Positions 1 through 10,636 of a stretch of DNA of 64,000 nucleotides are shown piece after piece. Numbering within the stretch: position 1 is the first letter of the stretch; each line of letters begins with the position of its first letter. Source of the DNA: Azolla caroliniana (Eukaryota; Polypodiophyta); contig JBHGNT010000012.1 in assembly GCA_043228905.1 (NCBI GenBank), positions 19,716,001 to 19,780,000 of the forward strand, in the 5' to 3' direction. The position numbers were made by a program, and so were the translations under genes. The notes under the pieces were generated by a model, which was not told where the DNA came from, did not search any database, and saw only the letters and a program-made list of their open reading frames with translations.

Positions 1-1183
1 AGAGATCAGGGTCCACATAGTTCCAAATGATGGCCAACATTGCATCAACACAACCATTGCTAACACTCAAAATAGCACTCAAATATGTGGTCGATACATT
101 GTAAACCTCGATTGGTTGACTCGATAAACGATTTAGAATCTTCATGGAATGTGAAGTAGATCCTTAACATCATTAAGGAACCTTGTCAAAATTGATCAAT
201 TAATGTCACTTCTTCCCAAGGGATGTCACATGCGAGAAAACAAAAATTAATTGCATTGTCACAACTTTGAATCTTATTGATAGCAATTCTCACACTATTC
301 GTATCTCCAAAACAAGATTGAAGTTCCTTAGTAAAGTCATCAAAATTATCTAATAAATGAGACCTTTTCTTTAGTAGTGGCACAAAACGAGCTAGTTTTA
401 TAACCATCTCAACCAACCCTATGTGTCAAATCAGTTGAGTATCAATGGGATACTTTTTTAATACTAGATGCACATTTAAGAATCCTTGGAAATAGTCACC
501 GAGTACCTGTTGTCCAGAGAACAGAAATGTAAAATTAGGAAATTAGCAAATGCCGAGTCTGAGTGTCACGGGCCACCGACGGCTCGGCTGTGTATTAGGG
601 GAAACGTTATTTAAACGAGGACTAGTACCTCAGAGCGGAGGAGAAGAAAAATATAGGCGGAAGCACTAGCTTAGTCCATCGTAACTAGATAATCCTGTAA
701 GGTCACCGGCCGTAGGCCGTGTTCTATAATCCTTTTTCTGTCGCAATAATATATCTGATTTGTGCCCATTTTGCTCCATGTGTCTGTGCTTTGGTTCATA
801 CCTATGATTTCAGCACCGCCCACGCCTATCAAGATCTTGCTAGTGTTTATCTTTGATCATTTTCTCCCTCACAACGCCTCTGTTACGAGCCTTCACGTAC
901 CACGCCCTTGAATACCGATAGCCACAGATCTATCGAAGGTGTTCACCCAAAGGAACGGGTAACAGTACCATCAAACTTTGTTGCGAGACTTATCTTGAGT
1001 AACATCAAATATTGTTGTCACAAAGTTACTAGTTGTGTTAATTCCTCATGTTGTCAAGCTTTTTCCACATTCACTTTAAATCCCCAAGAAGCCTTTGATT
1101 ATCTTTCTTCATGGCCATGAACTTAGTTCTTAAACAATCTAGATCAATCAAAACATGCATATATTCTTACTCATTTACTGCTA
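1..1183. other. Spacer; GC-richer island at 564-873, possible solo LTR remnant
   Basis: I see no supportable gene here; the open frames are short and their translations have no recognisable domain. Within the AT-rich background, about 564-873 is GC-richer, starts with TGTCACGGGCC and ends near CCCTCACA, giving a TG...CA span of about 310 bp that would suit an LTR. I found no matching 5-bp target duplication around it and no second copy in the window, so the solo-LTR reading is weak. The rest of the interval shows nothing. Confidence 0.2.
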
Positions 1184-1476
1184 CCAAGGTTAAGAGAAGA
1201 TGGGGAGAAGATAGAAATGAGAAGTTCCTCAAGAGAAGAAAAAAAGGAATGACGTAAAAGGTCATTCACATTTAGATTGCCAAGGTTAAGAGAAGATGGG
1301 GAGAAGATAGAAATGAGAAGTTCCTCAAGAGAAGAAAAAAAGGAATGACGTAAAAGGTCATTCACATTTAGATTGCCAAGGTTAAGAGAAGATGGGAAGA
1401 AGATAGAAACTAGAAGGTCCTCAAGAGAAGAAAAAATGGAATGAAGTAAAAGGTCATTCACATTTACATTGTCAGG
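1184..1476 (+). repeat. 96-bp tandem repeat, three copies
   Basis: The phrase CCAAGGTTAAGAGAAGATGG recurs at 1184, 1280 and 1376, an exact 96-bp spacing. Copies 1 and 2 are nearly identical. Copy 3 is diverged and merges into the next repeat at about 1470. The period is a multiple of three, so any reading frame is preserved across copies. Confidence 0.9.
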
Positions 1477-1692
1477 CTTGTAGCTAAGGACAAGATTAAA
1501 GTGAAGAAGAGAAAAATAATAGAAGAATTTAGGGTGGTGGTTGAGAAAAGAATAAAATCAAAGAAGAGAACAAGAAGAAGACTTGTAGCTAAGGACAAGA
1601 TTAAAGTGAAGAAGAGAAAAATAATAGAAGAATTCAGGGTGGTGGTTGAGAAAAGGATAAAATCAAAGAAGAGAACAAGAAGAAGGAAATAG
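1186..1692 (+). pseudogene. Possible decayed Lys/Arg-rich repeat protein
   Basis: One plus-strand frame runs through both tandem repeats. In the 96-bp units it reads KVKRRW..EDRN..KFLKRRKK and is broken by two stops per unit (TAA after GMT, TAG after IHI in the first two). In the 105-bp units it is open and ends at the TAG at 1690-1692. Both periods are multiples of three and both units have the same basic composition, which suggests one ancestral coding repeat. No start codon or known domain is visible, and purine-rich simple sequence could give the same look by chance. Function unknown. Confidence 0.3.
1477..1688 (+). repeat. 105-bp tandem repeat, two copies
   Basis: CTTGTAGCTAAGGACAAGAT occurs at 1477 and again at 1582, a 105-bp spacing (35 codons). 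The two copies differ at very few positions. In one plus-strand frame each copy encodes a Lys/Arg/Glu-rich segment containing KKRKIIEEF and KRIKSKKRTRRR. Confidence 0.9.
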
Positions 1693-2240
1693 CAGGAGAA
1701 TGATAATATATTAACAATAAGTACAAGATGTACAAGAATATGTTGAAGATAGGAATTGGAATGGTTAATCAATGACTAAATCACCTTTATGCATAATTTG
1801 TTAGATCGATGCATGTTCGCCACCTTGCATGATGCATCCATACATAATTGCACTTTGCATTCATGCAACCCATTTGACAATCATATGTTAGTCTCTAGGA
1901 AGTGGCAATACAATATAACATCATTCCCAATAATAAAAAAAGTTGGAATAAAACTGCATTATTTTAAACGTTGTATAATAGCAATTGAAAACATAATCAA
2001 AGAGGACTAGTGGAAAATTCCCTAACTTTACTTTTGTCTCATAATTTCCAAAATTAAACTCTATGACAAGTGGGAGAGTCATGTATTGATTAAGTTTCTT
2101 TTTTAACTGCACATACCACATAGATAAATGTGTTTCATATGTTCATAATTATTTACACCGACAAGAGTTAGTCACTTTAATAAAAATCTCAATGACTTAT
2201 CTCTAATGAAGGGATTTGAATTCATGATAAAATGATATCG
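1693..2240. other. AT-rich spacer
   Basis: No gene, repeat or recognisable element is visible. Short open frames on both strands are what AT-rich DNA gives by chance. Confidence 0.5.
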
Positions 2241-2939
2241 TCAAGCCCAAAGCATAAAAGTGATGTATTTCTTTTTCAAAAAAAAAAGGTGATGTATTTT
2301 GCAAGGATTTACTTCAATTGCAATCCAACAGGATCAATAACATGGTTTCATAGTAAAATGCAAAACTACAAGATGGGAAACTGGATTAGTTCTTGTTTAC
2401 TTCCACAAAAACGATATTTTTGTTTTATAATAATATCTAGATATTAGAGAATCTATGTGTGACACATCAAATCAATTAAAGGTATCTTTCAAGGATACAC
2501 AAACTACAAAGCACTTAAGGAATGTGGGAGCCCAATGGTAGAGGGCTTTATGTGGCCAAACTCTTGAATTTTTTAAGGGGAAGTTCGTTAAGTCAAAATT
2601 ATAATTAGGTTTTTAAATATTCAACAAGAAGGAACCCAAACGTATTACAATATTTAAATAAGATTGTCAATGTGGATTGTATGACACCTGTGATGTAATT
2701 TTCATGGAATTAACCGAATTATAGGCATACAACCAAGCACACCAAGTTCCAACATACACTTGCATTCATTGGCACATAAAATATACACGCAAACAACTCA
2801 CATACCATGGAATATGGTAAATCAGAACACATTCATAATCATATCGTGGCAAATGCACAAACAGTCAAAAAAATAGCTTGACATATATACATGGACATAT
2901 GCTCATACATATACAGGCACAAAAACATATCTGGATAGA

Positions 2940-3480
2940 CATACATGCATGGATGGATGCATATGTACGGGCAAGGGACAAGAAGTGGATAGGCATGAGA
3001 AGGAATCATGAATGGTTGGTCTTCAATGACAAGGTCACACCACGTGCTTTTCCCCATTTTATTCTTCATAAAATCTAAAATACACGCGATCAATAATCTA
3101 TTAAAACAAAGTGAGGTGCGAAAATCGTTGAATACATTACTCAAAAGGGACTACGAAAAGGGTCACCATAGAAGAAGAAGAAACCTTGAGTTTGCATCAA
3201 CCACGCGAATTGAATTTCAACTAAGCACTATGATTAGCTCTCTAAGATCTAAACTAATCTTAAATGGGACCTACACACATCTAAGTTTTTTATGTCTAAC
3301 CCTTGGCACAAATCTCCCCATGAAGACAAATTTCTACGTGATAAGCCAGGGTTCTCAAAGTCCTTGCTTGGTACACAACACACCTTACATGATGACAAAA
3401 AATTCCACCACCTTATCCATTGCTACATGGCCTAAAATAACAATAACCAATACAATCACACAAACATATATATATATATA
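2940..3480 (+). pseudogene. Degenerate PPO promoter and 5' coding fragment, single copy
   Basis: This stretch aligns by eye with the region upstream of and inside the start of the intact PPO gene. Shared landmarks in order are a CACGTG box (about 3041), the AATAATCTA and AAAGGGTCA phrases, the GAAGAAGAAGAAAC leader, the ATTCAACTAAGCAC phrase, TCTAAGTTTTT before an ATG at 3292, and the GGT(A)CACAAC and TTCCACCACCTTATC coding phrases. The TATA box of the real gene has become TACGAAAA. The coding part is frameshifted and stops soon after the ATG. It also corresponds to one unit of the 618-bp array in block B, so it is the single-copy ancestor or sibling of that array. Confidence 0.8.
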
Positions 3481-3484
3481 TATA
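3465..3484. repeat. TA microsatellite
   Basis: Pure alternating TA run at the end of the PPO-derived fragment. The matching place in the array units carries CTATATCTATAT repeats instead. Confidence 0.8.
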
Positions 3485-4959
3485 GCGAGAATTAAAATCA
3501 AGCCCTTTTTACTAAAAACGTAAACTCTAAACACCATAACAAACATGCAACACTAAACATCACCTACAAGTTTTAAGTGTCAACGGTCGTTTCTAGACTA
3601 AAACACGATGCTAAACATCACTGTATTAAATCCTAAGTTTAATCTTATGTTTTTTAAACATTTTGCAAAAAACAAATATAATAAAAAAGGGGATTCAAAA
3701 TCCTCCCTTTATTATTCTTGTTCTCAAACTCTCTTCAAACAACTAAAGTGCAAGCATGATCCCACCTCAATCCTAAGTTCTCTCTTTGTCTTTGTCTCGA
3801 CTGTCTCATACAATACATACATCATAGAAAGAGATATTGTCAAACCCATATAATATAAGTGATGTATTATGTAAGAGTATACATCATGTGCAATTCAAAG
3901 GACTCTACAACATGGTTTTCACAGTATTTTTTTGACCATTCTTCATGGAGACAAGATATACAGGTATTTCGTTTTGCCTTGAAACCCATTGTTATTGCTA
4001 TTTTATAGAAATATTCACTTGCTAATTAGCTCATAAAATTCCTTGTTTATTTTGGCGCTCCTAAAAACATTCATATCAAATTGAGTGCAAACTTTTAAGC
4101 GTAATGGCATGGTGATGTGCACAATGTGAAATTGGAAAATGTAGTTTTAGATACAAAACTTTCAAACAACATAAATAAAGTGGGCATGACCTCACATGAT
4201 GAAGACATTGTCAAGGAAAGTTGGCATGGGATAACTTTATTTGTTAAAGGTTTGGAAACTTAAAGTAGATATTGATTTGATAGGTGGAAATATTTGAGGA
4301 GATACTTTACTTGTAGGAATTATGAGGATTGAAGCTCATGTATATGGAAACAATCACACCATGCTCTTAAACAAGTCGGTGTCTAAATGCAACTGAATCG
4401 TGGATATACAAACAAAGGATTTGTTCTCGAATCGAAACACACCTTCACAACACGCGGGTCTTTTTGGATTCCTGTCTACTAGATGTAGATGAGAACGGAT
4501 TTACCCTACCGAATCACACCCAAGCCAGCATTTCGTGGTGCCTGACAGATTGTCTATAGAGAAATGATTATCACGTCAAAGGACCGTTCAAGAAAACTTA
4601 AGCGTATATGTTTGCGAGACTTCTACTCAACTTTTCTGTGGCTTGAAGACCTCCTTCTTTGACAATTTTCATGTAGTTCCCTTATTGCCTCCCTTCTTTG
4701 TCTAGGTATAATGGCTTCATGTTTAGAGTGTTTATCTCTTTCTGCCCTCTAGATTTTTTGTGTACTAGTCTCTAGATTTTAAAGAATCAATGTGCAACAC
4801 AAGCTAATCGGTTAAAGAGATCTTCATAGTAGTATCCAACTATGGAAACTTGGGGGAATGTGTGAGCAATGGATGCACAGTTTGTGTGGGCAAACCTTTG
4901 AATTTTGTGTCCCAAAAATATGTAGTTTTTTTCAAAATGAAGGAATCCAAAAATAATAC

Positions 4960-5022
4960 AATATACACATACACATACACAAACACATACATACATACAT
5001 ACATACATACATACATACATAG
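4960..5022. repeat. CATA/CACATA microsatellite
   Basis: ACACATACACATAC followed by at least nine CATA repeats. The paralogous position at 49505-49552 carries a CA-rich run instead, so the tract has changed since the block duplication. Confidence 0.9.
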
Positions 5023-5127
5023 GGAGGAGGCCCAAGGGATGAGAAGTGGATAAGGATTGGTGGAGAAGGAAGATAAGTCAAAGGAAGAATAATCAATGCT
5101 AAAACTATTCAATGGTAACGTTCACAC

Positions 5128-5133
5128 CACGTG
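5128..5133. promoter_or_regulatory. CACGTG (G-box) upstream of PPO
   Basis: A palindromic CACGTG lies about 290 bp before the PPO start codon. It is kept in the second PPO copy (50396-50401), in the block A fragment, and in the first array unit; the other array units have CATGTG here. G-boxes are binding sites for plant bHLH and bZIP factors, but use here is inferred. Confidence 0.5.
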
Positions 5134-5244
5134 TTTTTCACCCAAATTTTTTTCTTCTTATAGTATTAGAAAACGTGATAAATAATCTACTACAACAGAG
5201 TGATGAGTGGCACACTTGCTGGACACACCACTCACAATGGGGAC

Positions 5245-5252
5245 TATAAAAA
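5245..5252 (+). promoter_or_regulatory. TATA box of the PPO gene
   Basis: TATAAAAA sits 169 bp before the start codon, which predicts a transcription start near 5275 and a leader of about 145 nt beginning with the GAAGAAGAAGAAAC stretch. The same box is intact in the truncated second copy (50519-50526) but is TACGAAAA in most PPO-derived array units. Confidence 0.6.
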
Positions 5253-5420
5253 GGGTCATTAGCGAAGAAGAAGAAACATCTGAGTCCACGCCAGCCACAC
5301 GAGTTCGAATTCAACTAAGCACCCTGATTAGCTCCCTAAGATCTAAACTAACGTTAACAAGATCTAAAATAACCTTTAGAGGACCAACATATACATACAT
5401 ATATAGATCTAAGTTTTTAA

Positions 5421-7442
5421 ATGGCTAACACTTGGGACAACTCTACCTCTACCAATGAGGACATCTCTCTAGATAGTGGTAAGCAAGGGTTTACAAAGTC
5501 CTTGCTTGGTACACAACCCATCTCTCCTCAGGACAACAAATCCCACCACCTCATCTATCGCTACACAATCCCCTCGTCCAATCCTAACGACTTGTCATTG
5601 CCTCCGGACCTCACCCAAGCCATACCACGCGAGAATGTGCTCGACTTCTTCTACCCGCACACACTCACGACCGATGGCGAGGAGAAACCCAAGGAGAGCC
5701 TGGACAAGCTCAAAATGAGGAGGGATGTGTTTTTGCTCGCATTCTCCGCGGTTCAAGCCCTTGATGCCGATGATCGATGGTCCTTCTACCAAATCGCTGG
5801 GATCCATGGCCTCCCGCACGCACCTTATGATGGAGACGATGGTGAGTGGGATCCGTTCAACCCTGAATGGTGGGGCGGGTATTGTCAACACGGCACCCCG
5901 CTCTTCCCGACATGGCATCGCCCCTACATGTTGCTCATCGAGCAATCCATCATCCGTCAAGCGAAGCTCTTCGCAACAACTCTCTCAAATGCGGAAGAGA
6001 AGGCAGCGGTGTCCGCGATGGCCGGGGATCTCCGCTTCCCTTATTGGGATTGGGCGAGCAATAGTGCGCGCATCCTCGGGCTCCCTGACATCTTCATATC
6101 CACCGATGTCTCGCTAGCGTATGCGTGGAAATCATTCACCCGGACATCCATCCCGAACCCGCTCAAGGCATTCGTGGTGCCACGGGATGTCGGCAAGCCG
6201 TTCGCTTCCTCAGACGTGTACAACCCATCGGCCCGGCCCAACTACGTTGTGCCCCCGCAAGGCAACCCGTTCCTTCCCAAGGGCTACTCGACCGTGCGTC
6301 ATGTCACGCCCAACTACCTCTCCAACAATGACAAGGTAAATGTGTCGGTCATGCGCAATGCCGGGACAGCCCTAGTCGAAGGCGTCCACGCGATGCTCCA
6401 ACACAGCGAATGGATGCCCTTCTCCAACCACTTCTGGTCGGAGGCGACCCACGGGGACGGGAGCCAATTCGGGTACTACGCGTCCCTCGAGCTTGTCCAC
6501 GACTTTGTCCACGGGATCCTGGGCGGGGCGGGCGGACAAATGTCGTACCCGGAGATCGCATCCTTTGACCCCATCTTCTTCTTCCACCATGCCAATGTTG
6601 ACCGCCTAGTCGCGCTCTGGCAATACTGCTACCCCAATGCTTGGATCCCCGACACGCCATTGCAGCTCAACCATGATGGTACATACATATTGCCCCCCAA
6701 TAGTGAATCCTTGGCTACCACGGAGCTCACGCCATTCCGGCTCGGCCCCAATGCGGAGAACCAACGGAAATTCGTGACATCCAATGATGTGCGCCTCGTG
6801 GACCGTGATTGCGGGTACAGCTATCCGGAGATCTTGACCGCGAGGAAGGCTGGGTGGACACCCGCCCGCATGGTCGAGTACCTCCGGAGGCTCTACAAGC
6901 CACCACAGGACTACGCCCACAGGTGGATCTTGGTGCTGGACAGGGTGGAGAAGAGGGTGTTCGATGGGACCTTCCAGATTAGGGTTTTCTTGGGGAACCC
7001 TAATGCCAACGCGGACACGCCGATCAACTCTCCCAACTATGCCGGGTCGATGACGGTGTTCGCGCGGTCGATCGGGATGCGGTGCGCAAATTGCGACGAG
7101 AGGAAGTACATGAGGGCTTCATTGGATCTCACCAAGACCATGGTGAGGCTCGGGATCACTACTGTCGAGACATTGAGCGCCACGGCCGACCCATTTGCCC
7201 CACCCACTGGACGGCTAGCAGCCAACCCCTTGTCCGCGCCCGGCTCTATTACCCTTGTGTTCGTGAGCCTCACCGGACAACAGCTCGACACCTCCGCCGT
7301 GGTCGGGGACGGTGTGGAAGACGGCATCCAGCTCGCGCTCTACTACCAGAGAGGCATCCCGGATGAAAGCATCAATGAGTTCTTCATTCGAAACCTCAAC
7401 ATTGCACCGACAACTATCGAGAAATTCATCTTACCTGCTTGA
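5421..7442 (+). CDS. Tyrosinase-type polyphenol oxidase (copper oxidase)
   Basis: A 673-residue single-exon protein of the tyrosinase family, which oxidises phenols or o-diphenols to quinones with a dinuclear copper centre. Copper A candidates are His129 (GIHG), His157 in CQH and His166 in TWHRPY; Cys155 two residues before His157 fits the Cys-His thioether of fungal tyrosinases. Copper B candidates are His360 and His364 (HDFVH) and His390 in FFFHHANVDR. FPYWDWA (206-212) is another family hallmark. Residues about 490-673 form a C-terminal region without copper motifs. No signal or transit peptide is visible (MANTWDNSTS start), unlike the plastid PPOs of seed plants, so a cytosolic protein is possible. 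The start is supported by the TATA box, the leader and conservation of the same ATG in the second copy at 50653. No introns are visible. The coding region is markedly GC-richer than its flanks. Substrate cannot be told from sequence. Confidence 0.93.
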   Translation: MANTWDNSTSTNEDISLDSGKQGFTKSLLGTQPISPQDNKSHHLIYRYTIPSSNPNDLSLPPDLTQAIPRENVLDFFYPHTLTTDGEEKPKESLDKLKMRRDVFLLAFSAVQALDADDRWSFYQIAGIHGLPHAPYDGDDGEWDPFNPEWWGGYCQHGTPLFPTWHRPYMLLIEQSIIRQAKLFATTLSNAEEKAAVSAMAGDLRFPYWDWASNSARILGLPDIFISTDVSLAYAWKSFTRTSIPNPLKAFVVPRDVGKPFASSDVYNPSARPNYVVPPQGNPFLPKGYSTVRHVTPNYLSNNDKVNVSVMRNAGTALVEGVHAMLQHSEWMPFSNHFWSEATHGDGSQFGYYASLELVHDFVHGILGGAGGQMSYPEIASFDPIFFFHHANVDRLVALWQYCYPNAWIPDTPLQLNHDGTYILPPNSESLATTELTPFRLGPNAENQRKFVTSNDVRLVDRDCGYSYPEILTARKAGWTPARMVEYLRRLYKPPQDYAHRWILVLDRVEKRVFDGTFQIRVFLGNPNANADTPINSPNYAGSMTVFARSIGMRCANCDERKYMRASLDLTKTMVRLGITTVETLSATADPFAPPTGRLAANPLSAPGSITLVFVSLTGQQLDTSAVVGDGVEDGIQLALYYQRGIPDESINEFFIRNLNIAPTTIEKFILPA

Positions 7443-10121
7443 CAACCCCCTAAGGTTATTCGCTGACATTCCGAACCCTTGGAACTACTTTTGTTCCAAG
7501 AACTTGTGGTGTGTTAGCTTCATGCCTTGGGTTTTCGAGTTACATATCTCTAAGTTTAGTCCCACTCTGAATCATATCGATACCAATGTCCAGCTTTCAG
7601 CCCAGACTAAGTTTCTTTTGTCTTGTATCGTCGGTACTATTTCAATGATCAGTTCATTATGTGCTTTCTTGGCATTTTTTACAAGTTCATATGTGTGTGT
7701 GAGTAACAAAAAGACATGTTTTTTACGTCCATAGGAGACTCATCGTGATGAATGGAATGATATATATATATATATAGGTTTAGGGTTTAGGGCGAGGGAA
7801 GTGAATGGATAGTCATCGTCGTAAGATCTACATTAAAGTTTGTCACTTGAATGTGTTCCCCAACATATTGCGGGTTGTGATAGCACCTTATTGTTAACGT
7901 GCATTCTATTATATTATCTAAACATAGAGAAAATGGCTAGAATTAGGGTCTTTGGGAAACTAGCATAACTCTTAAACAACACCGCATATGTTGAATATAA
8001 AAAGTTATGTCTCACTCTAGAGTATCTTCTTTGAAGATGTTTATTAACATTCAAAAAACTTTTATTGACATATGCTTTTGCCAAAGAATTACTAGATTTT
8101 AAAAACTTTATGTCACTTCGTTAAAAATATTTGAAGTCTGGTGAAGATAGAAATGTCCTTGATGACCCAAGATGGTTCTTTCGTGTCACTTCATTGCAAT
8201 ATCAAGTTTCTTAGGGTCTCTTGAATCCGAAAAGGAAATGCCTCAATGGATTTTTCTCATTGAAAAACAAAAGTAATCATCTTCCTCTCTTTTTTGAAAT
8301 ATCCATATAATGTTTTCTTCTGTGGATATGTTTAGTGACTTCTTAAAATATAGTTTTTTGCACAGACCCTCATCTCCATTCCCCATTCCCTTTTTCGTCT
8401 TTTTGTCAAGAGTCATGTGACATGTCAATAAAATGGTGTGTTATCATTGTGGATTGTGCCAAAGTTGTCTCTCATCTCTCTCCTACTTAGTGGACTTGCC
8501 TCATATAATAATGATTCCCATTATTTGCCAATTTCTCTGTCCTCCAAATACGTCACACAAAAAAGCCATCACTTATAAATGTAAAAGACATGCCATGACC
8601 TATAAATGTAAAGATGTGCAATGTGTGAACTACTTGCATTTTCATATTGAATTCGTTTGCACTTGAAATATTAGTCATTGGATGTCTATATCCAATTTTT
8701 TAGACATCATGCCGAAAAGTATGTGGTAATGGTTAATTTCTTAAGACAACTGAAAGTTAAATATTGCACATCCTCAATCGAAATTTTTTTAGAGACTTGT
8801 ATAAAAGAAACACAAATTCTTAGACGATTGATCTACATCGTAGATGACATCAATGATCCCATTAGGTGTTATAGAAAACTTTTATGATTAAAGAAATCGG
8901 CAAGAAAATGGTTTCACTCTCTTTTTAATTGGAATTTCATATATTGACTTATTTTAGGACATTTACAAGGTTTCAATGAGGGCAGAAAATTTGAGACAAC
9001 TCCTTGGAAGGAAAGACTTCTAAATAACTTAAATAACATATTTCTTAGAGTATTGTCATCCATGTTCACACTATTTCGTCTCTTTTGAAACAACACACCT
9101 AGACTCTCTTTTGTTAAAAAAGCCCAATTGAGTGGCGGGTTCCCTCATTTATAGGGTTGGATTCAAGTTGATGCACCGTCTACAAGGGTCATATCATGTG
9201 GCGTTATGTAATTGACAAAAAGTTTTTTCTTAAGAGAAATTATTTGGTGGATTCGCACAATTGGCAAAGTATAAGCTTTCACAAAATTTGATATTAAAGA
9301 GATCAACAATATATCTAGTTGTTTGTTTGAAGGGATGAGCAAATATAGGACCACCTACACCAATTCTCTTTTTCTCAACAACGAGTGCTATATGAGTAGT
9401 AATATAGTCAATTCACTCACTTTTCTCTATCTTTCAAGGGTTGACAAAAGGCAATTGGAGGAATATTGAAAAACTCCACGACGTTATAATAAATAAAGAG
9501 AATCTTGAGAGAAATTCTTCCCTTTTTTAATTATGATATTTAAAATATTAAGGCATTGTAAGGTTGCACTACATGTCATTATTAAGGCCACCTCATTATG
9601 GGGCACGTACTTTATTGACATTTCATATTTCCTATGTCCATGCCTTTGCGTTGTTATCCACTTCGGTCTGAACTCTGGAGGTTATGATGTAGTATGCGTG
9701 AAGATGTTAGCACATTGGAACAATTGAGGATAACTTACTTTGAGCTTGGGACCATCATAAGTACATCCAAGGACTTAAGAAAAGGTATAGTGAGTAATGA
9801 CATGTTTGGAAGTAGGTGAAGGGGATGGGGATGTGGATGGGAGGTTTGTAAGTCAATAGTGTGTAAATGACATCCTAAAAGTTTTAAATAGAAGGAACCC
9901 AATGGGGGATGGCAACTTACACAACCGGGAACAAATTGGTAAATGAATATGGAAATGGAGTATAAAACTTTTGCTTACGAAAGTATTAGAGCTTTTTAAT
10001 TTTGTTTCGATGAGTTGAGAAGATGATATGGCCTCATATCAATCTCCTATTTTCTTCTTCGTAGATTGCCTATTGCATTTCTAGAATGCTTGGAGCATAA
10101 TAACGAGGTTCACTAACATTT
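7443..10121. other. AT-rich spacer downstream of PPO
   Basis: No supportable gene. The first few hundred bases probably contain the PPO 3' untranslated region, but I see no clear poly(A) signal that decides its end. A TA run lies at 7760-7776. Short open frames up to about 80 codons have no recognisable domains and no paralogue in the window. Confidence 0.5.
7779..7792 (+). repeat. Two plant telomere-type repeats
   Basis: TTTAGGGTTTAGGG directly after a TA microsatellite. It is too short to be a telomere. It may be a chance telo-box or a repair scar. Confidence 0.6.
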
Positions 10122-10126
10122 GCAAG

Positions 10127-10559
10127 TGTTGAGCGTCAAGCTCAACTGGAGCCGGATCGGCTGGATAAGCCTGAGTCGGCAAGCGAGATGGAACGGTAAG
10201 CCGTGAGCAACCGAGCCGGCAAGAAACAGAGCCGGTGAGCTGGGGAGCCGGTTAGCCGGTTAGCTGGATCCAATCGGTAACCGGAAGCCTAGTATTAGTT
10301 TAGACTACTAGGCAATTATAGTCTCGTAGTAAGTGTCAGAAGCTCGTGTGAGCATTAAAGTACGCGGTACTTGTGTCAGTCCCACGAGGACTTGTATAAA
10401 TAGTGCTACTGAGCATAGTTGTATGTGACAGAGTGTTTTATATTTTTTGAATATAGCTTTGAGGTTCTGCTCTCTCTATCTCTTCCTGTCTCTCCCTGTG
10501 TACTCTGTGTATTCCTTGATTTCCCTGTCTTCTAACACTTCTGCAAGTAATCGTTTTCA
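10127..10559 (+). repeat. Copia-1 5' LTR
   Basis: Starts TGTTGAGCGTCAAG and ends CGTTTTCA. It is rich in CCGG-containing phrases near its start. TATAAATA at 10395-10402 is the likely promoter element. A related but diverged LTR stands alone at 36318-36724. Confidence 0.95.
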
Positions 10560-10577
10560 TGGTATCAGAGTGCGAGG
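10560..10577 (+). other. Copia-1 primer-binding site
   Basis: TGGTATCAGAGTGCGAGG directly follows the LTR. TGGTATCAGAG is the usual site complementary to the 3' end of initiator Met-tRNA in plant Copia elements. Confidence 0.9.
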
Positions 10578-10636
10578 TTTGAGAACCTCTGCAGCCGACA
10601 AACGCTTGAAAGCAAACCCTAATAGACAGAGAAGTG

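Larger units (their letters stand above)
2241..5719. repeat. Block A of a segmental duplication, less expanded copy
   Basis: Long stretches recur, diverged but in the same order and orientation, in 27611-50957: 2290-2900 matches 27640-28300, 3490-3770 matches 35700-36035, 3770-4700 matches 41990-42900, 4700-5050 matches 49245-49595, and 5065-5719 matches 50340-50957. Block A lacks the tandem array, LINE, hAT-like elements and Copia-2 that interrupt block B, so it preserves the simpler arrangement. Apart from the PPO gene and the PPO-derived fragment it holds only AT-rich spacer and microsatellites. Confidence 0.85.

Noticed and set aside
5595-7366. Long overlapping open frames on both strands inside the PPO gene
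   Set aside because: GC-rich codon use leaves the other frames open. Only the 673-codon frame has conserved tyrosinase motifs.
7779-7792. Telomere or chromosome end
   Set aside because: Only two TTTAGGG units, with ordinary sequence on both sides.
8433-9727. Short open frames of 60-80 codons downstream of PPO
   Set aside because: AT-rich, no domain, no start context, no paralogue; expected by chance.
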